64,000 bases of DNA from Heliorestis acidaminivorans (GCF_008933955.1 NZ_WBXO01000011.1:1-64000), one strand, 5' to 3'; shown: positions 33,275-43,309, counted from the first letter of the stretch. Numbers and translations are program-made. The notes: generated by a model from the sequence alone, not told the origin.

Positions 33275-35614
33275 TCACTTGTCAAATAACAAACTTAACA
33301 CCTTTTCTCCTACCGGTCGCCTTTTACCTTGATAGGGGTAATAGTGCATATACATAGCTGGATTAAAGTTCAACTCGATTATGGCATAATTAGAGTCATC
33401 ATAAGGCTTGTTAATATCTTGAATCATTATATCAACGCCTGTAATATTCGCTCTAACAGCTTGTGCCGCCTTCAAGGCTAACTGCTTATAGCTTTCATGA
33501 ACAGTATCGGTATAATCGATACTGTCACCACCCGTGCTAATATTGGAGTTCTCCCTTAAAAAGACGACCTCGCCTTGAGCGGGGATATAGTCAAAATCCT
33601 TCCCCTGTGACTTTAGGAAGCCTTCCTCTATCTCGCCGAGAGCAATTTTTTCCAAAGGTGTTTTATGGCCCTGACCTCTTAAGGGGTCTTTATTTTTTAC
33701 CTGCACTAGTTCCCGAATATTCTTGTGGCCATCTCCTTGCACGTTCGCTGGTACTCTTTGAAGTACTCCAACTACCTCGTTGCCTATGACCAAAAATCTA
33801 TACTCTTTACCAGGCGCAAAGTGCTCAACTAAGACAGTTTGATCATATCGAAAAGCAATCTCCAGAGCCCTATCAAATTCTTTCTTAGTGAAGTGCTCCT
33901 TGAATATGGATATGCCAATTCCATAATTTGTCGACTTTGGCTTTATAACTATCTTAGCACCCTGGAACTTATCAAAAGATAACTTCGCCTCGTCAATTGA
34001 ACTGTAGCTAAGACTAGCAGGTACAGTTAGGCCCTGTTCTTTAAGCAATTCTTTGGTTACAACCTTATTTTCCATGATTAAGTAAGAGATATAAGAATCC
34101 TTGGAAGTTTTGGTTGCTTGCTTTACATATTCTACCTTAGAGCCTTGCGTGAGCTTTAGAAAGTTCTCTTCTCTATCAAGAATTTCAAAGCTAATTCCCC
34201 TAGTGATAGCATCTCTGATCAAGATTTGCGTTGATAACTCCAGATCCTCAAAGCCACATAAAGTCGATTTACTGCTACTGTCCTCCAAATACTCCTTTGC
34301 TATCTCCAAGTGAAAATCTACATAGGATTGCTCACGAACTGCTTCAATAATTCTCTGAGCATAAGTTTTTGTCGGATCTTTAACCTTTGCTTTGGAAGAG
34401 TCTATCAAAGTGGTAAATAAATCTACTTTGGTATTTAGTACCTCTATAATTCTTTCTAAGTCTGCCAGTATATCGAGAGCTACTTCTCTTAAGGGAACTA
34501 ACTGTCTAGCTTCATTATAAATAGGTACATCTGCTTGTCTGCCTAGCATTGTCGCTATGTCATGGTTCTGGTTGGCAATCTCTTGCTCTTTAGCACCGAA
34601 GGGACAGTCTTCTAGTAATAACATATAAATCATAAAGAGGTGAACAAGATAGACATCTTCAATAAATATACCGTTCTTACTCAAAGGGTTCAGATCGAAG
34701 ATTCTAAGCTCAAGATACTTAATGCCTTCATCCTTCAACAGCTCTAAGTTGCCCTTTTGACCTTTTGCTTTTAACCTAACGGGATTATAAAACTCACTGG
34801 CATTGGCAATCTTTCCGGCATCAATTAAGGACTGAACATCCTTAATATAACCAGCTAAAGAGTCGTAGCTTACAATAAAATCTTCTTCGTTTTTGTAGCC
34901 CCATTGGCTGTTCCTTAAGGAGGTCAAGTCTTTAAAGTACAAGCAATCGCTTCCTAGCGCTTCGCTAATAGCTTCAAAATTCTCCCCATAAGTCTTATGG
35001 AAAACGGGACTGGCACCAGTCAGATAGATTAATAGCCAACGATGCCTCAAAAAGTTTCTAGCTACCTTAAGGTATAGAGCATCCTTAAAAGAGCGGTAAC
35101 TCTCCTTAGCGCCAAATTGCTCATGTAAAATCTTCAGAAAATCTTCATCAAAAGAAAAATTGTAGTGTATCCCCGAAAGCATCTGCTTCTTTCGACCATA
35201 TTTTTCAGCTAACCTATGACGATACTCGCTTTGTGATTTGCCTTCACTTTCAAAAACAGCGATTGGAATAGCTTCCTCTTCTGGTAAAATAGGTGGATTA
35301 CTTTGAGGCCATAGATATTCATCGCCAATATTTAAGGAGACTATATCCTGAAGATTTTCTAGGAAACTGTAGGCTTCCTCAATAGTTCCACAGACTGGAG
35401 TGATCATTTCAATTTGACTTTCCGAAAAATCTGTTTTGATATAGGGATTGTACAGTTTACTACCAAATTCTTCAGGGTGAGGAGTCAAAGCCAATTTACC
35501 CTGACCGTCGACCCTGACATTCTCTTTTTCTAGCCCAAAATCACCTTTAAATAATTGAAGCGTGAGATTTTCTTTTATTATGTATTCCATTAGCTTGTTG
35601 TCTAATCGATGCAT
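33275..35614 (-). CDS. gshF: Bifunctional glutamate-cysteine ligase/glutathione synthetase
   Basis: 779 residues. The N-terminal part (to about 470) is a gamma-glutamylcysteine ligase (FGLEKENVRV, SGIHYNFSF, YLELRIFDLNP). The C-terminal part (about 500-779) is an ATP-grasp domain (IVIKPKSTNYGIG, VGVLQRVPANVQGDG, ELNFNPAMYMH). Such fusions make glutathione in one protein. The length fits GshF. Its presence implies thiol-based protection in an otherwise anaerobic gene set. Confidence 0.92.
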   Translation of the reverse strand: MHRLDNKLMEYIIKENLTLQLFKGDFGLEKENVRVDGQGKLALTPHPEEFGSKLYNPYIKTDFSESQIEMITPVCGTIEEAYSFLENLQDIVSLNIGDEYLWPQSNPPILPEEEAIPIAVFESEGKSQSEYRHRLAEKYGRKKQMLSGIHYNFSFDEDFLKILHEQFGAKESYRSFKDALYLKVARNFLRHRWLLIYLTGASPVFHKTYGENFEAISEALGSDCLYFKDLTSLRNSQWGYKNEEDFIVSYDSLAGYIKDVQSLIDAGKIANASEFYNPVRLKAKGQKGNLELLKDEGIKYLELRIFDLNPLSKNGIFIEDVYLVHLFMIYMLLLEDCPFGAKEQEIANQNHDIATMLGRQADVPIYNEARQLVPLREVALDILADLERIIEVLNTKVDLFTTLIDSSKAKVKDPTKTYAQRIIEAVREQSYVDFHLEIAKEYLEDSSSKSTLCGFEDLELSTQILIRDAITRGISFEILDREENFLKLTQGSKVEYVKQATKTSKDSYISYLIMENKVVTKELLKEQGLTVPASLSYSSIDEAKLSFDKFQGAKIVIKPKSTNYGIGISIFKEHFTKKEFDRALEIAFRYDQTVLVEHFAPGKEYRFLVIGNEVVGVLQRVPANVQGDGHKNIRELVQVKNKDPLRGQGHKTPLEKIALGEIEEGFLKSQGKDFDYIPAQGEVVFLRENSNISTGGDSIDYTDTVHESYKQLALKAAQAVRANITGVDIMIQDINKPYDDSNYAIIELNFNPAMYMHYYPYQGKRRPVGEKVLSLLFDK

Positions 35615-36034
35615 ATTAACACCCTATTCATTATGGAGTTAGCAGGATAATACGATAGGAGGTCTAAGGTAAGCCTAAGTGAATTCTTGAACTTTCTGCT
35701 ACATATATAAGCCTGAATAATATTATCCTACCATATAAGCTTAAGTATGCGATAATGGATTTCCATTGATTCGCCATTGATTCGCCATGAAAAAGAAAAA
35801 TCCTGTTTTGACAAACTACCTCTGCTAAAAATTGGTCTGTTTTTTCACTTTCTCTTCAGGTGACGAGGACTTTATTGACCTTTTACACATCAAAGCCATG
35901 AAACGTGATAAAATACAAAATACCCTTATTATTTGTTTGGTTTGCTCCGTTCAGAATTAAGTATAGAAGCTCATACTACTGGCATAAATAGAAGTGCCAA
36001 AGAGGTATATATTTTCATGGCGGTGTAATTTATT
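35615..36034. other. Divergent intergenic region
   Basis: Between gshF and the cation transporter. Contains a direct repeat (CATTGATTCGC twice, 35766-35788) and AT-rich promoter-like stretches in both directions, but no promoter, riboswitch or small gene I would defend. Confidence 0.4.
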
Positions 36035-36934
36035 GTGGATAATCGTTTTAAACAAGCTGAATTCGCGACCTGGGTCGGTATAGTCCTTAATGGGCTATTA
36101 GCAGTTATGAAAGGTCTTGTCGGTTGGCTTGCTGGTAGTCGTGCCTTAATAGCAGATGCGGCCCACTCAGCCTCAGATGTGGCAGGATCAATTGCCGTAC
36201 TAGCTGGCTTAAGAACAGCTCAGAAGCCACCAGATGCCGACCATCCTTATGGTCATGGGAAAGCAGAAAACGTCGCCACCATAATTGTAGCCATACTTTT
36301 AATCGTTGTGGGCGTAGAAATAGCCCTTTCAGCATCCAAAGTTTTTTTTGGCGAAGTGCCAAGTGCTCCTAAAGGCATAGCTTTAATAGCTGTTCTGATC
36401 TCCATTATTGTAAAAGAACTGTTATTTCAGTATAAAAACCGCCTTGCCAAAAAGATTAATAGCCCCGCACTACAAGCTGAAGCCTGGCATCATCGCTCTG
36501 ATGCCCTTTCCTCTATAGCCGCTTTCGTTGGAGTACTAGGTTCGATTATAGGGCAACAAATGAACTATCCCATCTTACTGTATCTAGACCCCTTAGCAGG
36601 CTTACTTGTTGCTCTCCTCGTAATCAAGATAGGCTACTCTTTAGCAAAAGAGTCAGGTTTAATTATGATGGAGCAAGTACTAGACAAGGAAGAAACAGAA
36701 CCATATATTGAAACAGTCCAACAGGTTCGAGGTGTAAGTAGGGTTGATGAACTGCTAGCTAGAACACATGGACACTACATTGTTGTTGATATAAAAATTA
36801 GTGTAGATCCAACTATTACTGTTGCAGAAGGACATTCTATTTCTAAAAAGGTAAAAGAGGCTTTACTTAAGAAGCACAGTAACATTAATAAAGTATTTGT
36901 TCACGTTAATCCCTACAGTCAAGAACCTTCCTAA
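36035..36934 (+). CDS. Cation diffusion facilitator transporter
   Basis: 299 residues, six membrane segments, then a cytoplasmic ferredoxin-like domain (about 210-295). Metal-site motifs ADAAHSASDV and EAWHHRSDAL (HxxxD type) with HPYGHGKAE between helices match CDF exporters of Zn, Fe, Mn or Co; metal cannot be told from sequence alone. GTG 36035 has only a weak ribosome site. Confidence 0.88.
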   Translation: MDNRFKQAEFATWVGIVLNGLLAVMKGLVGWLAGSRALIADAAHSASDVAGSIAVLAGLRTAQKPPDADHPYGHGKAENVATIIVAILLIVVGVEIALSASKVFFGEVPSAPKGIALIAVLISIIVKELLFQYKNRLAKKINSPALQAEAWHHRSDALSSIAAFVGVLGSIIGQQMNYPILLYLDPLAGLLVALLVIKIGYSLAKESGLIMMEQVLDKEETEPYIETVQQVRGVSRVDELLARTHGHYIVVDIKISVDPTITVAEGHSISKKVKEALLKKHSNINKVFVHVNPYSQEPS

Positions 36935-36965
36935 GATTAAGAAATTAACAAGAAATTAAGGCATA

Positions 36966-36997
36966 TTAAAACCCGTCAAAAGCTGACGGGTTTTAAT
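36966..36997 (+). terminator. Rho-independent terminator
   Basis: TTAAAACCCGTCA AAAGC TGACGGGTTTTAA. Resembles R1 at its core but lacks all R1 flanks. Confidence 0.85.
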
Positions 36998-37169
36998 ATG
37001 GACTATGACCTCTTTTCGCCAAAGTTCAGGCATTCAATACATAAATTTATTATCTAATTATCTTGTGATTTTTCACAAAATATTTCAAAAGAGTAGCAGG
37101 AATTGGAGCTCTTGCAACGAATATGCTAAGAGTAACTATTTCTAAAAGTATTTCAAGGAGGTTTCCTCA

Positions 37170-37718
37170 GTGAAAAAGTTTATCTGTGTTATTTGCGGTT
37201 ATGGCCATGAAGGCGATGCTCCACCAGAAGTTTGTCCTACCTGTAAAGCTCCTGCCAGTAAGTTTGAAGAAAAAGCGGCTGGTGAATTAACTTGGGCCGA
37301 TGAACATCGTATTGGTGTCGCCAAGGGAATAGATGAGCAAGTTATCGAAGGACTTAAAATGAACTTCGTGGGTGAATGCACTGAAGTTGGTATGTACTTA
37401 GCTATGAGCCGTCAAGCGGACCGCGAAGGCTATCCTGAAGTAGCTGAAGCATATAAGCGAATTGCTTGGGAAGAAGCGGAACATGCCGCTAAGTTTGCCG
37501 AACTGCTTGGTGAAGTTGTAACTACTTCTACTCAGAAAAACCTTGAACTTCGAGTTGAAGCTGAATATGGCGCTTGTCAAGGCAAGCTAGATCTAGCCAG
37601 AAGAGCCAAAGAACTCGGACTTGATGCCATCCATGATACAGTTCATGAAATGTGCAAAGACGAAGCTCGTCATGGCGCGGCCTTCAAAGGTCTGCTCGAT
37701 CGCCATTTCAAAAAGTAA
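37170..37718 (+). CDS. Reverse rubrerythrin
   Basis: 182 residues with the rubredoxin-like knuckle first (CVICGYGH and CPTCKAPAS, residues 6-27) and the ferritin-like di-iron domain after it ([34 protein letters not shown]). This swapped order defines reverse rubrerythrins, which reduce peroxide in anaerobes using NAD(P)H-derived electrons. GTG 37170 after AAGGAGG. Own terminator downstream, so a single-gene transcript. Confidence 0.92.
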   Translation: MKKFICVICGYGHEGDAPPEVCPTCKAPASKFEEKAAGELTWADEHRIGVAKGIDEQVIEGLKMNFVGECTEVGMYLAMSRQADREGYPEVAEAYKRIAWEEAEHAAKFAELLGEVVTTSTQKNLELRVEAEYGACQGKLDLARRAKELGLDAIHDTVHEMCKDEARHGAAFKGLLDRHFKK

Positions 37719-37760
37719 GAACAACTTAATTCACTGCATAGATAAGTGCTATGTAAAGCA

Positions 37761-37797
37761 AGAGTCCCCTTCGCTATGAAGGGGACTCTTTTTTTCT
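37761..37797 (+). terminator. Rho-independent terminator
   Basis: AGAGTCCCCTTCGCTATGAA GGGGACTCT followed by T8. Confidence 0.9.
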
Positions 37798-37868
37798 TCT
37801 GTTGGAATTAGTAAACTTATTTTCGGGAAAAAGCTAGTATGAAGAGCTAGCTAAAAAAGGAGTCGCTT

Positions 37869-38039
37869 ATGAATAGAAATATTTTTTCTCTTATATTGAA
37901 AGCAACGGCAGTCTCGATGGGCGTTAGTACATTGGTGCTTAATATTTTAGGCACAATCGATGTTAAAGGTGCAATAACTTTATTATCAATTGGAGTTATA
38001 TCTTTAGGAATATTACAGCTACAAGAGCATCGCTCATAA
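37869..38039 (+). CDS. 56-residue two-helix membrane protein
   Basis: ATG 37869 with AAAAAAGGAG seven bases upstream. MNRNIFSLILKATAVSMGVS, then GAITLLSIGVISLGILQL. Two hydrophobic segments and a charged end (QEHRS). Isolated between rubrerythrin and htpG. No family recognised. Confidence 0.55.
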   Translation: MNRNIFSLILKATAVSMGVSTLVLNILGTIDVKGAITLLSIGVISLGILQLQEHRS

Positions 38040-38079
38040 CTTGATTGAAAATAGAGCAAAGGCTCTTTGCTAATTTTTA

Positions 38080-38108
38080 TTGACATCATGGATTTTTTCT
38101 GGTAAAAA
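38080..38108 (+). promoter_or_regulatory. htpG promoter
   Basis: TTGACA (38080-38085), 17 bases, TAAAAA (38103-38108). Transcription would start at about 38115, at the edge of the CIRCE operator. Confidence 0.6.
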
Positions 38109-38116
38109 AAGTACTG

Positions 38117-38143
38117 TTAGCACTCTCGGGATAAGAGTGCTAA
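38117..38143 (+). promoter_or_regulatory. CIRCE operator (HrcA binding site)
   Basis: TTAGCACTC, nine bases, GAGTGCTAA: a perfect CIRCE. It sits right after the promoter and 62 bases before htpG, so HrcA should repress htpG and heat shock should release it. Confidence 0.93.
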
Positions 38144-38204
38144 CAGTTAAGTATAAAAAAATTGAAAGTGGAATGCTTTCAGTTGCTGGAAGGATGAGTT
38201 TTCA

Positions 38205-40082
38205 ATGACAGTAAAACAGTTTCAAGCTGAATCCAAAAGACTGCTAGATCTGATGGTGAACTCCATCTACACCCATAAGGAGATTTTCTTAAGAGAACTA
38301 ATATCTAATGCTAGTGATGCCATTGATAAAATCTACTACAAGGCTTTAACTGATGAAGCCCTGAACTTTAACAAAGAAGATTACTTCATTAAAGTTGAAG
38401 TAGACAAGTTAGCCAGGCTTTTGAAAATCTCAGATACTGGTATCGGTATGACTAGAGAAGAACTAGAAGAAAACTTAGGTGTTATTGCCAAAAGTGGTTC
38501 TTTCGCCTTCAAAAAAGAAACAGAATTAAAAGAGGGCTTTGACATCATTGGTCAATTCGGCGTAGGTTTTTATTCTGCTTTTATGGTCTCCGATGTGGTT
38601 ACAGTGACCAGCAGAGCCTTAGGCAGTGATGAAGCTTATAAGTGGGAATCCAAAGGCGCAGACGGCTATACCATCGAAAGTTGCAGCAAAGAAAACGTCG
38701 GAACTGAGATCGTGCTTAAGATCAAAGAGAATACAGCCGATGAGAACTACGACGAATTCTTAGAGGAATATCGTCTGAAATCAATCATCAAGAAATACTC
38801 TGACTTCATTCGCTATCCTATTAAAATGGAACTAATCAAATCGAAACTAAAAGAAGGCACTGAACAAGAATACGAACAATACAAAGAAGAAGAGATCGTC
38901 AACAGCATGGTGCCGATCTGGAAAAAGAGCAAAAACGAATTGACCCAAGAAGATTACGACAACTTCTATGCGGAAAAGCACTTTGGTTTTGACAAACCAA
39001 TAAAACATATACACATAAGTGCAGAAGGAACGATTAGCTACAAAGCTATTTTGTTTATTCCAGAGAAAATGCCTTTTGATTTTTACACCAAAGAATATGA
39101 AAAAGGCCTAGAGCTGTACTCCAATGGCGTTTTAATTATGCATAAGTGTGCTGACCTTCTACCTGACTATTTTAGTTTCATCAAAGGGATGGTCGATTCG
39201 GAAGACTTGTCGCTCAATATATCTAGAGAAATGTTACAGCATGATCGGCAGTTGAAATTAATCGCCAAGAACATCAAAACAAAAATTAAGAATGAGCTTT
39301 TAGATCTACTGAAAAACAGCAGAGAGAAGTACGAAGAGTTTTACAAATCTTTTGGTAGACAATTAAAGTATGGCCTTTACAGTGATTATGGGGCTAACAA
39401 AAAGGACCTACAAGACTTATTGCTCTTTTATTCATCGAAAGAGAAAAAGATGGTTACTCTCGATGAATATCTATCCCGCATGACAGAAGAACAGAAATAC
39501 ATCTATTATGCCTCAGGAGAATCGATTGAGCGCATTGACAAACTGCCTCAGACGGAATTGCTGAATGACAAAGGTTATGAGATCTTATACTTTACAGACG
39601 ATGTAGATGAATTTTCCATTCGTATGCTAGGGGCTTATAAGGAAAAAGAGTTTAGGTCTGTATCGAGCGGAGACTTAGGTATTGAAAGCGAAGAAGCTAA
39701 TACCTCCGATGCTGATGATCAGTCTAATCTAGATCTCTTCACAGAAATGAAGGAATTATTAGCCGACAAAGTCAAGTCAGTAAAAGCATCCAAAAGGTTG
39801 AAAAATCATCCTGTATGCCTGACCAACGATGGCGATCTTTCCATTGAGATGGAAAAGATCTTGAGCGCTATGCCGAACAACCAAAATATCAAGGCTGATA
39901 AAGTACTAGAAATTAACGTCAACCATGCAGTTTTTCAACAACTGAAGGAAGCTGGTCAGGGCGATAAAGAGAAGCTTAAGCTATATACAAACTTATTGTA
40001 CAACCAAGCCTTACTGATTGAAGGATTAGCAGTAGAAGATCCAGTGGAGTTTTCCAATAATATATGTAAGCTAATGAGTTAA
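38205..40082 (+). CDS. htpG: Chaperone HtpG (Hsp90)
   Basis: 625 residues. GHKL ATPase domain with [19 protein letters not shown] and [11 protein letters not shown]; middle domain (RGMV-type [19 protein letters not shown]); shorter dimerisation domain at the C-terminus. ATG 38205 follows GGAAGGATG at a fair distance. Controlled by the CIRCE element above. Confidence 0.95.
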   Translation: MTVKQFQAESKRLLDLMVNSIYTHKEIFLRELISNASDAIDKIYYKALTDEALNFNKEDYFIKVEVDKLARLLKISDTGIGMTREELEENLGVIAKSGSFAFKKETELKEGFDIIGQFGVGFYSAFMVSDVVTVTSRALGSDEAYKWESKGADGYTIESCSKENVGTEIVLKIKENTADENYDEFLEEYRLKSIIKKYSDFIRYPIKMELIKSKLKEGTEQEYEQYKEEEIVNSMVPIWKKSKNELTQEDYDNFYAEKHFGFDKPIKHIHISAEGTISYKAILFIPEKMPFDFYTKEYEKGLELYSNGVLIMHKCADLLPDYFSFIKGMVDSEDLSLNISREMLQHDRQLKLIAKNIKTKIKNELLDLLKNSREKYEEFYKSFGRQLKYGLYSDYGANKKDLQDLLLFYSSKEKKMVTLDEYLSRMTEEQKYIYYASGESIERIDKLPQTELLNDKGYEILYFTDDVDEFSIRMLGAYKEKEFRSVSSGDLGIESEEANTSDADDQSNLDLFTEMKELLADKVKSVKASKRLKNHPVCLTNDGDLSIEMEKILSAMPNNQNIKADKVLEINVNHAVFQQLKEAGQGDKEKLKLYTNLLYNQALLIEGLAVEDPVEFSNNICKLMS

Positions 40083-40084
40083 GA

Positions 40085-40112
40085 AAAGTGGGGCTGAAAA
40101 GCCTCACTTTAA
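40085..40112 (+). terminator. htpG terminator
   Basis: AAAGTGGGGCTGAAAAGCCT CACTTT followed by AATTTG; a stable stem but a weak T tract. Confidence 0.5.
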
Positions 40113-40228
40113 TTTGCCCCGAGATGCCATTATTTTGCAAAACATGAGACATTTTTCAGCTTGATGAAGGAATTTGTAAGCCAATGTAGAATAAAACAGA
40201 TAATCCCACCTGCAAAGGAATGAGGTTC

Positions 40229-40426
40229 TTGAGGGATAAACTGGATTTATTAATCGAGATAGACAAAAAAAGAAAAGAAATGTATCGAGCAATGAACAAT
40301 GATGAGGATACAGATATATTGTATCGGATATCTCGGGAATTAGATTTACTAGTTACAGAATACATAAAAAAATTCCCCAAAAAAGATTCGAGTCAATCAG
40401 TATCTAAAAAAAATTTTTACCCATAG
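40229..40426 (+). CDS. Spo0E-like aspartyl-phosphate phosphatase (paralogue)
   Basis: 65 residues: LLIEIDKKRKEMYRAM and ISRELDLLVTEYIKKF, with the SRELD motif. TTG 40229 is placed by alignment with the ATG of the paralogue at 31204; both have AAAGGAATGAGGTT upstream. The conserved upstream block here reads TGTAGAA where the other has a perfect Spo0A box, so regulation may differ. Longer basic tail than the paralogue. Confidence 0.8.
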   Translation: MRDKLDLLIEIDKKRKEMYRAMNNDEDTDILYRISRELDLLVTEYIKKFPKKDSSQSVSKKNFYP

Positions 40427-40440
40427 TGGTAGTGATGGTT

Positions 40441-40474
40441 AGAACATAGAACAGATAGTTCTATGTTCTTTTAA
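40441..40474 (+). terminator. Terminator of the Spo0E-like gene
   Basis: AGAACATAG and CTATGTTCT arms, then TTTT. Same design as the terminator after the paralogue. Confidence 0.75.
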
Positions 40475-40587
40475 AATGATAAATTTTGGGACCAAAGTCT
40501 CATGTAAGAGCAGGAAAATAGATTGCCTTGTCGAAAAAAGTAGAAAAAGAGAGTAAGGTAAAGTTTCGTGGAAAGTGGTGATCTATA

Positions 40588-40845
40588 GTGAATGTTGTAT
40601 TCAAGGAAAGCGATTTCTTGCAAGATCCCAACCAATTAATTATTTTTATAGATGATAAAGATGCAGAAGTAACTCCACAACTGATAAAAGCAATGACCGA
40701 AGATATGATTAAAGTTATTTCTAAGCATATAGAAATTGACTGCTCGAAAGTCAAAGTTAACTTGAGTTCGGAACAAGATACGAAAAAAATAATAATCTAC
40801 ATACCAGATGTAACTAACATTCCTCGAACTGCAACAAGAATCTAA
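40588..40845 (+). CDS. MinE-like topological specificity protein
   Basis: 85 residues. QLIIFIDDKDAEVTPQLIKA, MTEDMIKVISKHIEID and VKVNLSSEQDTKKIIIYIPD follow the fold and key residues of the MinE C-terminal domain (last part normally VxIPI). The N-terminal MinD-binding helix is short and atypical. No minC or minD is nearby, so a different role is possible. GTG 40588. Confidence 0.65.
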   Translation: MNVVFKESDFLQDPNQLIIFIDDKDAEVTPQLIKAMTEDMIKVISKHIEIDCSKVKVNLSSEQDTKKIIIYIPDVTNIPRTATRI

Positions 40846-40853
40846 TATAATTC

Positions 40854-40911
40854 AGCTATAGCAATAAAAAAACCGTAACAGAAACAGTTACGGTTTTTTT
40901 ATTGCTATAGC
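40854..40911. terminator. Long bidirectional terminator
   Basis: Nearly perfect inverted repeat: CTATAGCAATAAAAAAACCG through GTTACGG and T8 to ATTGCTATAG. Serves the convergent genes on both sides. Confidence 0.85.
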
Positions 40912-40915
40912 TTTA

Positions 40916-41140
40916 CTATTTTCCTTTCCAAAACCAATGAAAGAGCTTCAGTAAGGCGTGGGGTCTCTTGATAATTGCGATAATAAGATTAGCAGAAAAA
41001 ACTATAAGGCCTACTTTGGCCAATTCCTCTAAGGTTAAGTTAAGATTGAAAAGAAAAGATATTAAGGCGGCAACAAGGCCTGCAATAATAATGTTGAGAA
41101 CTGCTATAGAAACAAAAGTAGAAAAAGCAAAAAAAGCCAT
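40916..41140 (-). CDS. Small membrane protein downstream of hybrid kinase
   Basis: 74 residues from ATG 41140, with two membrane segments (about 5-28 and 42-58) and a basic, aromatic C-terminus (RPHALLKLFHWFWKGK). The best ribosome site (AGGAGGCG, 41169) is 28 bases above this ATG, so an in-frame ATT or CTG near 41158 may be the true start. Follows the kinase by a few dozen bases and is probably co-transcribed. Confidence 0.55.
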   Translation of the reverse strand: MAFFAFSTFVSIAVLNIIIAGLVAALISFLFNLNLTLEELAKVGLIVFSANLIIAIIKRPHALLKLFHWFWKGK

Positions 41141-41177
41141 GGCAATTTTCTTTCCCAGAATTTTTTTCGCCTCCTGA

Positions 41178-43271
41178 CTAGGCTTGGCTTTTCTGATTTG
41201 GTCGATTAGGTATAGATAACCACTTTTGTAATAATTCTCTGAGGACGCCTAGACTTACTGGCTTGCTAATATAATCATCCATTCCGTGAGTTAGGCACTT
41301 TTCTCTATCGCCTTGCATAGCCATAGCTGTCATTGCGATAATAGGAATACGATTAGAACTCTTACTTTCTCTTTTCCTAATAATACGTGTCGCTTCAAAA
41401 CCATCCATTTCCGGCATTTGACAATCCATTAGAATTAGACTGAAGGAAGCATTTTCCAGAGTCCTCACAGCTTCCAGACCATTATTAGCCACCTGAACAG
41501 AAATGCCTAATTTTCCCAATTGAGCTGTAGCTAATTTCTGATTAACAGGATTATCTTCTACCAGTAATACGGTCACATCTTGAGCAGAATCTACAAGAGA
41601 AGTTTGCTGAATCATCTTGGTATCAGAAGGAGTATGTGAAGGTGAAGGTACATCTAAAGAACTAATAGGTGCTTGTGTAAACTGAAGGACCTGACAACCA
41701 TTATGGGAGCGGAGGATTGGAACAGCAAACCAGAAAGTAGAGCCATGATGGAGCATGCTAGAAAAGCCAAAGCGACCACCCATGAGTTCAACAAAGCGTT
41801 TGCAGATATGAAGTCCCAGTCCAGTGCCACCAAATTTACGAGATGTTGTAGAATCAGCTTGCGTAAAAGGTTGGAATAAGTTCTCCTGAGCTTCATTAGA
41901 GATGCCAATACCTGTATCGGATACTTCAAAGTAGACTGTAGACAAATCATCCTGTACATCTAAAAGCTTACAACTAAGAACAACTTCACCATGTTCTGTG
42001 AACTTCACAGCATTGCTAAGTAGATTGAGCAGTACTTGTCGCATACGAACAGGATCACCTTTGAAAACTGAAGAATCTAGAGCAGGGTCTAGTTCAACAA
42101 TTAGCTTAAGTCCTTTATCTTCAGCCTTCATGCGAAGAAGTTTAATAGAACTGTAGACTAGATCGGCAAGATGAAACTCTACAAGCTCAAGATTCATCTT
42201 ATTAGCTTCGATCTTCGATAGATCTAGAATGTCATTGAGAATGCCGAGAAGTAGGGAAGAAGACTCTAAAATGGTATTAGCATACTCGCGCTGATCTTGC
42301 TGGAGAGGTGTTTCAATTAATAGTTCAGACATACCGATAATACCATTCATGGGCGTGCGCAATTCATGGCTCATCATAGCTAAGAAATCGCTCTTAGCAC
42401 GACTAGACTGTTCCGCCGCCTCCTTAGCTAATTGGAGCTCCTTCTCGATCCGTTTCTGCTCTGTAATGTCAGTGACCAAACCATCAATACGACTTAAGTT
42501 ACCCAGAGCATCTAGAACAGGTACAATGCGGCTACTTACCCAGCGAATAGCTCCATTTTTATGTATAATACGATAACTTTTCTCCGTTATATTACCTGCC
42601 CAATAATCTTTTTCCATAGAGAAAAAGATGTCAAGATCGTCTGGATATACAATATTTTGCCAGAGCAGAGCGTTTTCATAGAAAGCGGTGGTAGTATAGC
42701 CTAGTATATGCTCGCAGGCTGGAGAGATAGTTAAAAAACGAAAAAGGCCCATATCCATAGACCAGAAAACTTGTTCAAGATTATCAAAAATATTCTGAAT
42801 CTGTTCTTTAGTGGAAGTGAGTTCCTTTTCCGTTTCTTTATAATCCGTAATATCAACACAGTAACCGATGAAACCGATAAATTCTTGATTTTCTCCATAC
42901 CTAGGCATAGCTGATTCTAAGACCCACCGATAGTTTCCACTATGATGAAGTAAACGATATTCATGAATTATTTTTTTTCGTTCCAGAAAAGAACTATGAA
43001 AGGTAGTCAGACAAGACTGAAGATCTTCTATGTGAATCGACTGTGTCCAACCCATACCTAATTCTTCATCAAGAGAGCGTCCCTTGAAATGTAGTATACT
43101 TTTATTAAAAAAGTAGAAATAACCTTCTTCATTAGTTAACCAAATTAGTCCAGGCATTTCATCAATAGCTTGAAGAAACTTACTCTCACTAACTTCGCCC
43201 CAAGGACCTTTTACTAATGAAGCAACTAATTCTTCAAATAGATACTTGTGGACTTCACGTCGCTCAGTCAT
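41178..43271 (-). CDS. Hybrid sensor histidine kinase (PAS-PAS-HisKA-ATPase-receiver)
   Basis: About 697 residues, no membrane segment. Two PAS/PAC units (about 25-150 and 160-280), HisKA with SHELRTPMNG (about 305), ATPase domain (NLLSNAVKFT, DTGIGIS, GGTGLGLHI), then a receiver with LMDCQMPEMDG (Asp near 620) and Lys in ISKPVS. ATG 43271 is favoured by GAGAGGTGAT upstream. The HD-GYP gene is upstream on the same strand, 40 bases away, suggesting a signalling operon. Confidence 0.9.
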   Translation of the reverse strand: MTERREVHKYLFEELVASLVKGPWGEVSESKFLQAIDEMPGLIWLTNEEGYFYFFNKSILHFKGRSLDEELGMGWTQSIHIEDLQSCLTTFHSSFLERKKIIHEYRLLHHSGNYRWVLESAMPRYGENQEFIGFIGYCVDITDYKETEKELTSTKEQIQNIFDNLEQVFWSMDMGLFRFLTISPACEHILGYTTTAFYENALLWQNIVYPDDLDIFFSMEKDYWAGNITEKSYRIIHKNGAIRWVSSRIVPVLDALGNLSRIDGLVTDITEQKRIEKELQLAKEAAEQSSRAKSDFLAMMSHELRTPMNGIIGMSELLIETPLQQDQREYANTILESSSLLLGILNDILDLSKIEANKMNLELVEFHLADLVYSSIKLLRMKAEDKGLKLIVELDPALDSSVFKGDPVRMRQVLLNLLSNAVKFTEHGEVVLSCKLLDVQDDLSTVYFEVSDTGIGISNEAQENLFQPFTQADSTTSRKFGGTGLGLHICKRFVELMGGRFGFSSMLHHGSTFWFAVPILRSHNGCQVLQFTQAPISSLDVPSPSHTPSDTKMIQQTSLVDSAQDVTVLLVEDNPVNQKLATAQLGKLGISVQVANNGLEAVRTLENASFSLILMDCQMPEMDGFEATRIIRKRESKSSNRIPIIAMTAMAMQGDREKCLTHGMDDYISKPVSLGVLRELLQKWLSIPNRPNQKSQA

Positions 43272-43309
43272 TGTCTTATCACCTCTCATTTACATCATCA
43301 GTGAAAAAA

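Noticed and set aside
36966-36997. Possible further R1 copy after the cation transporter
   Set aside because: The CCCGTCA/TGACGGG stem is similar, but the lead-in motifs and GAAAGAGAG are absent; it is an ordinary terminator.
37040-37165. PerR box upstream of the reverse rubrerythrin gene
   Set aside because: The AT-rich sequence TTATCTAATTATCTT has too many mismatches to the PerR consensus to claim.
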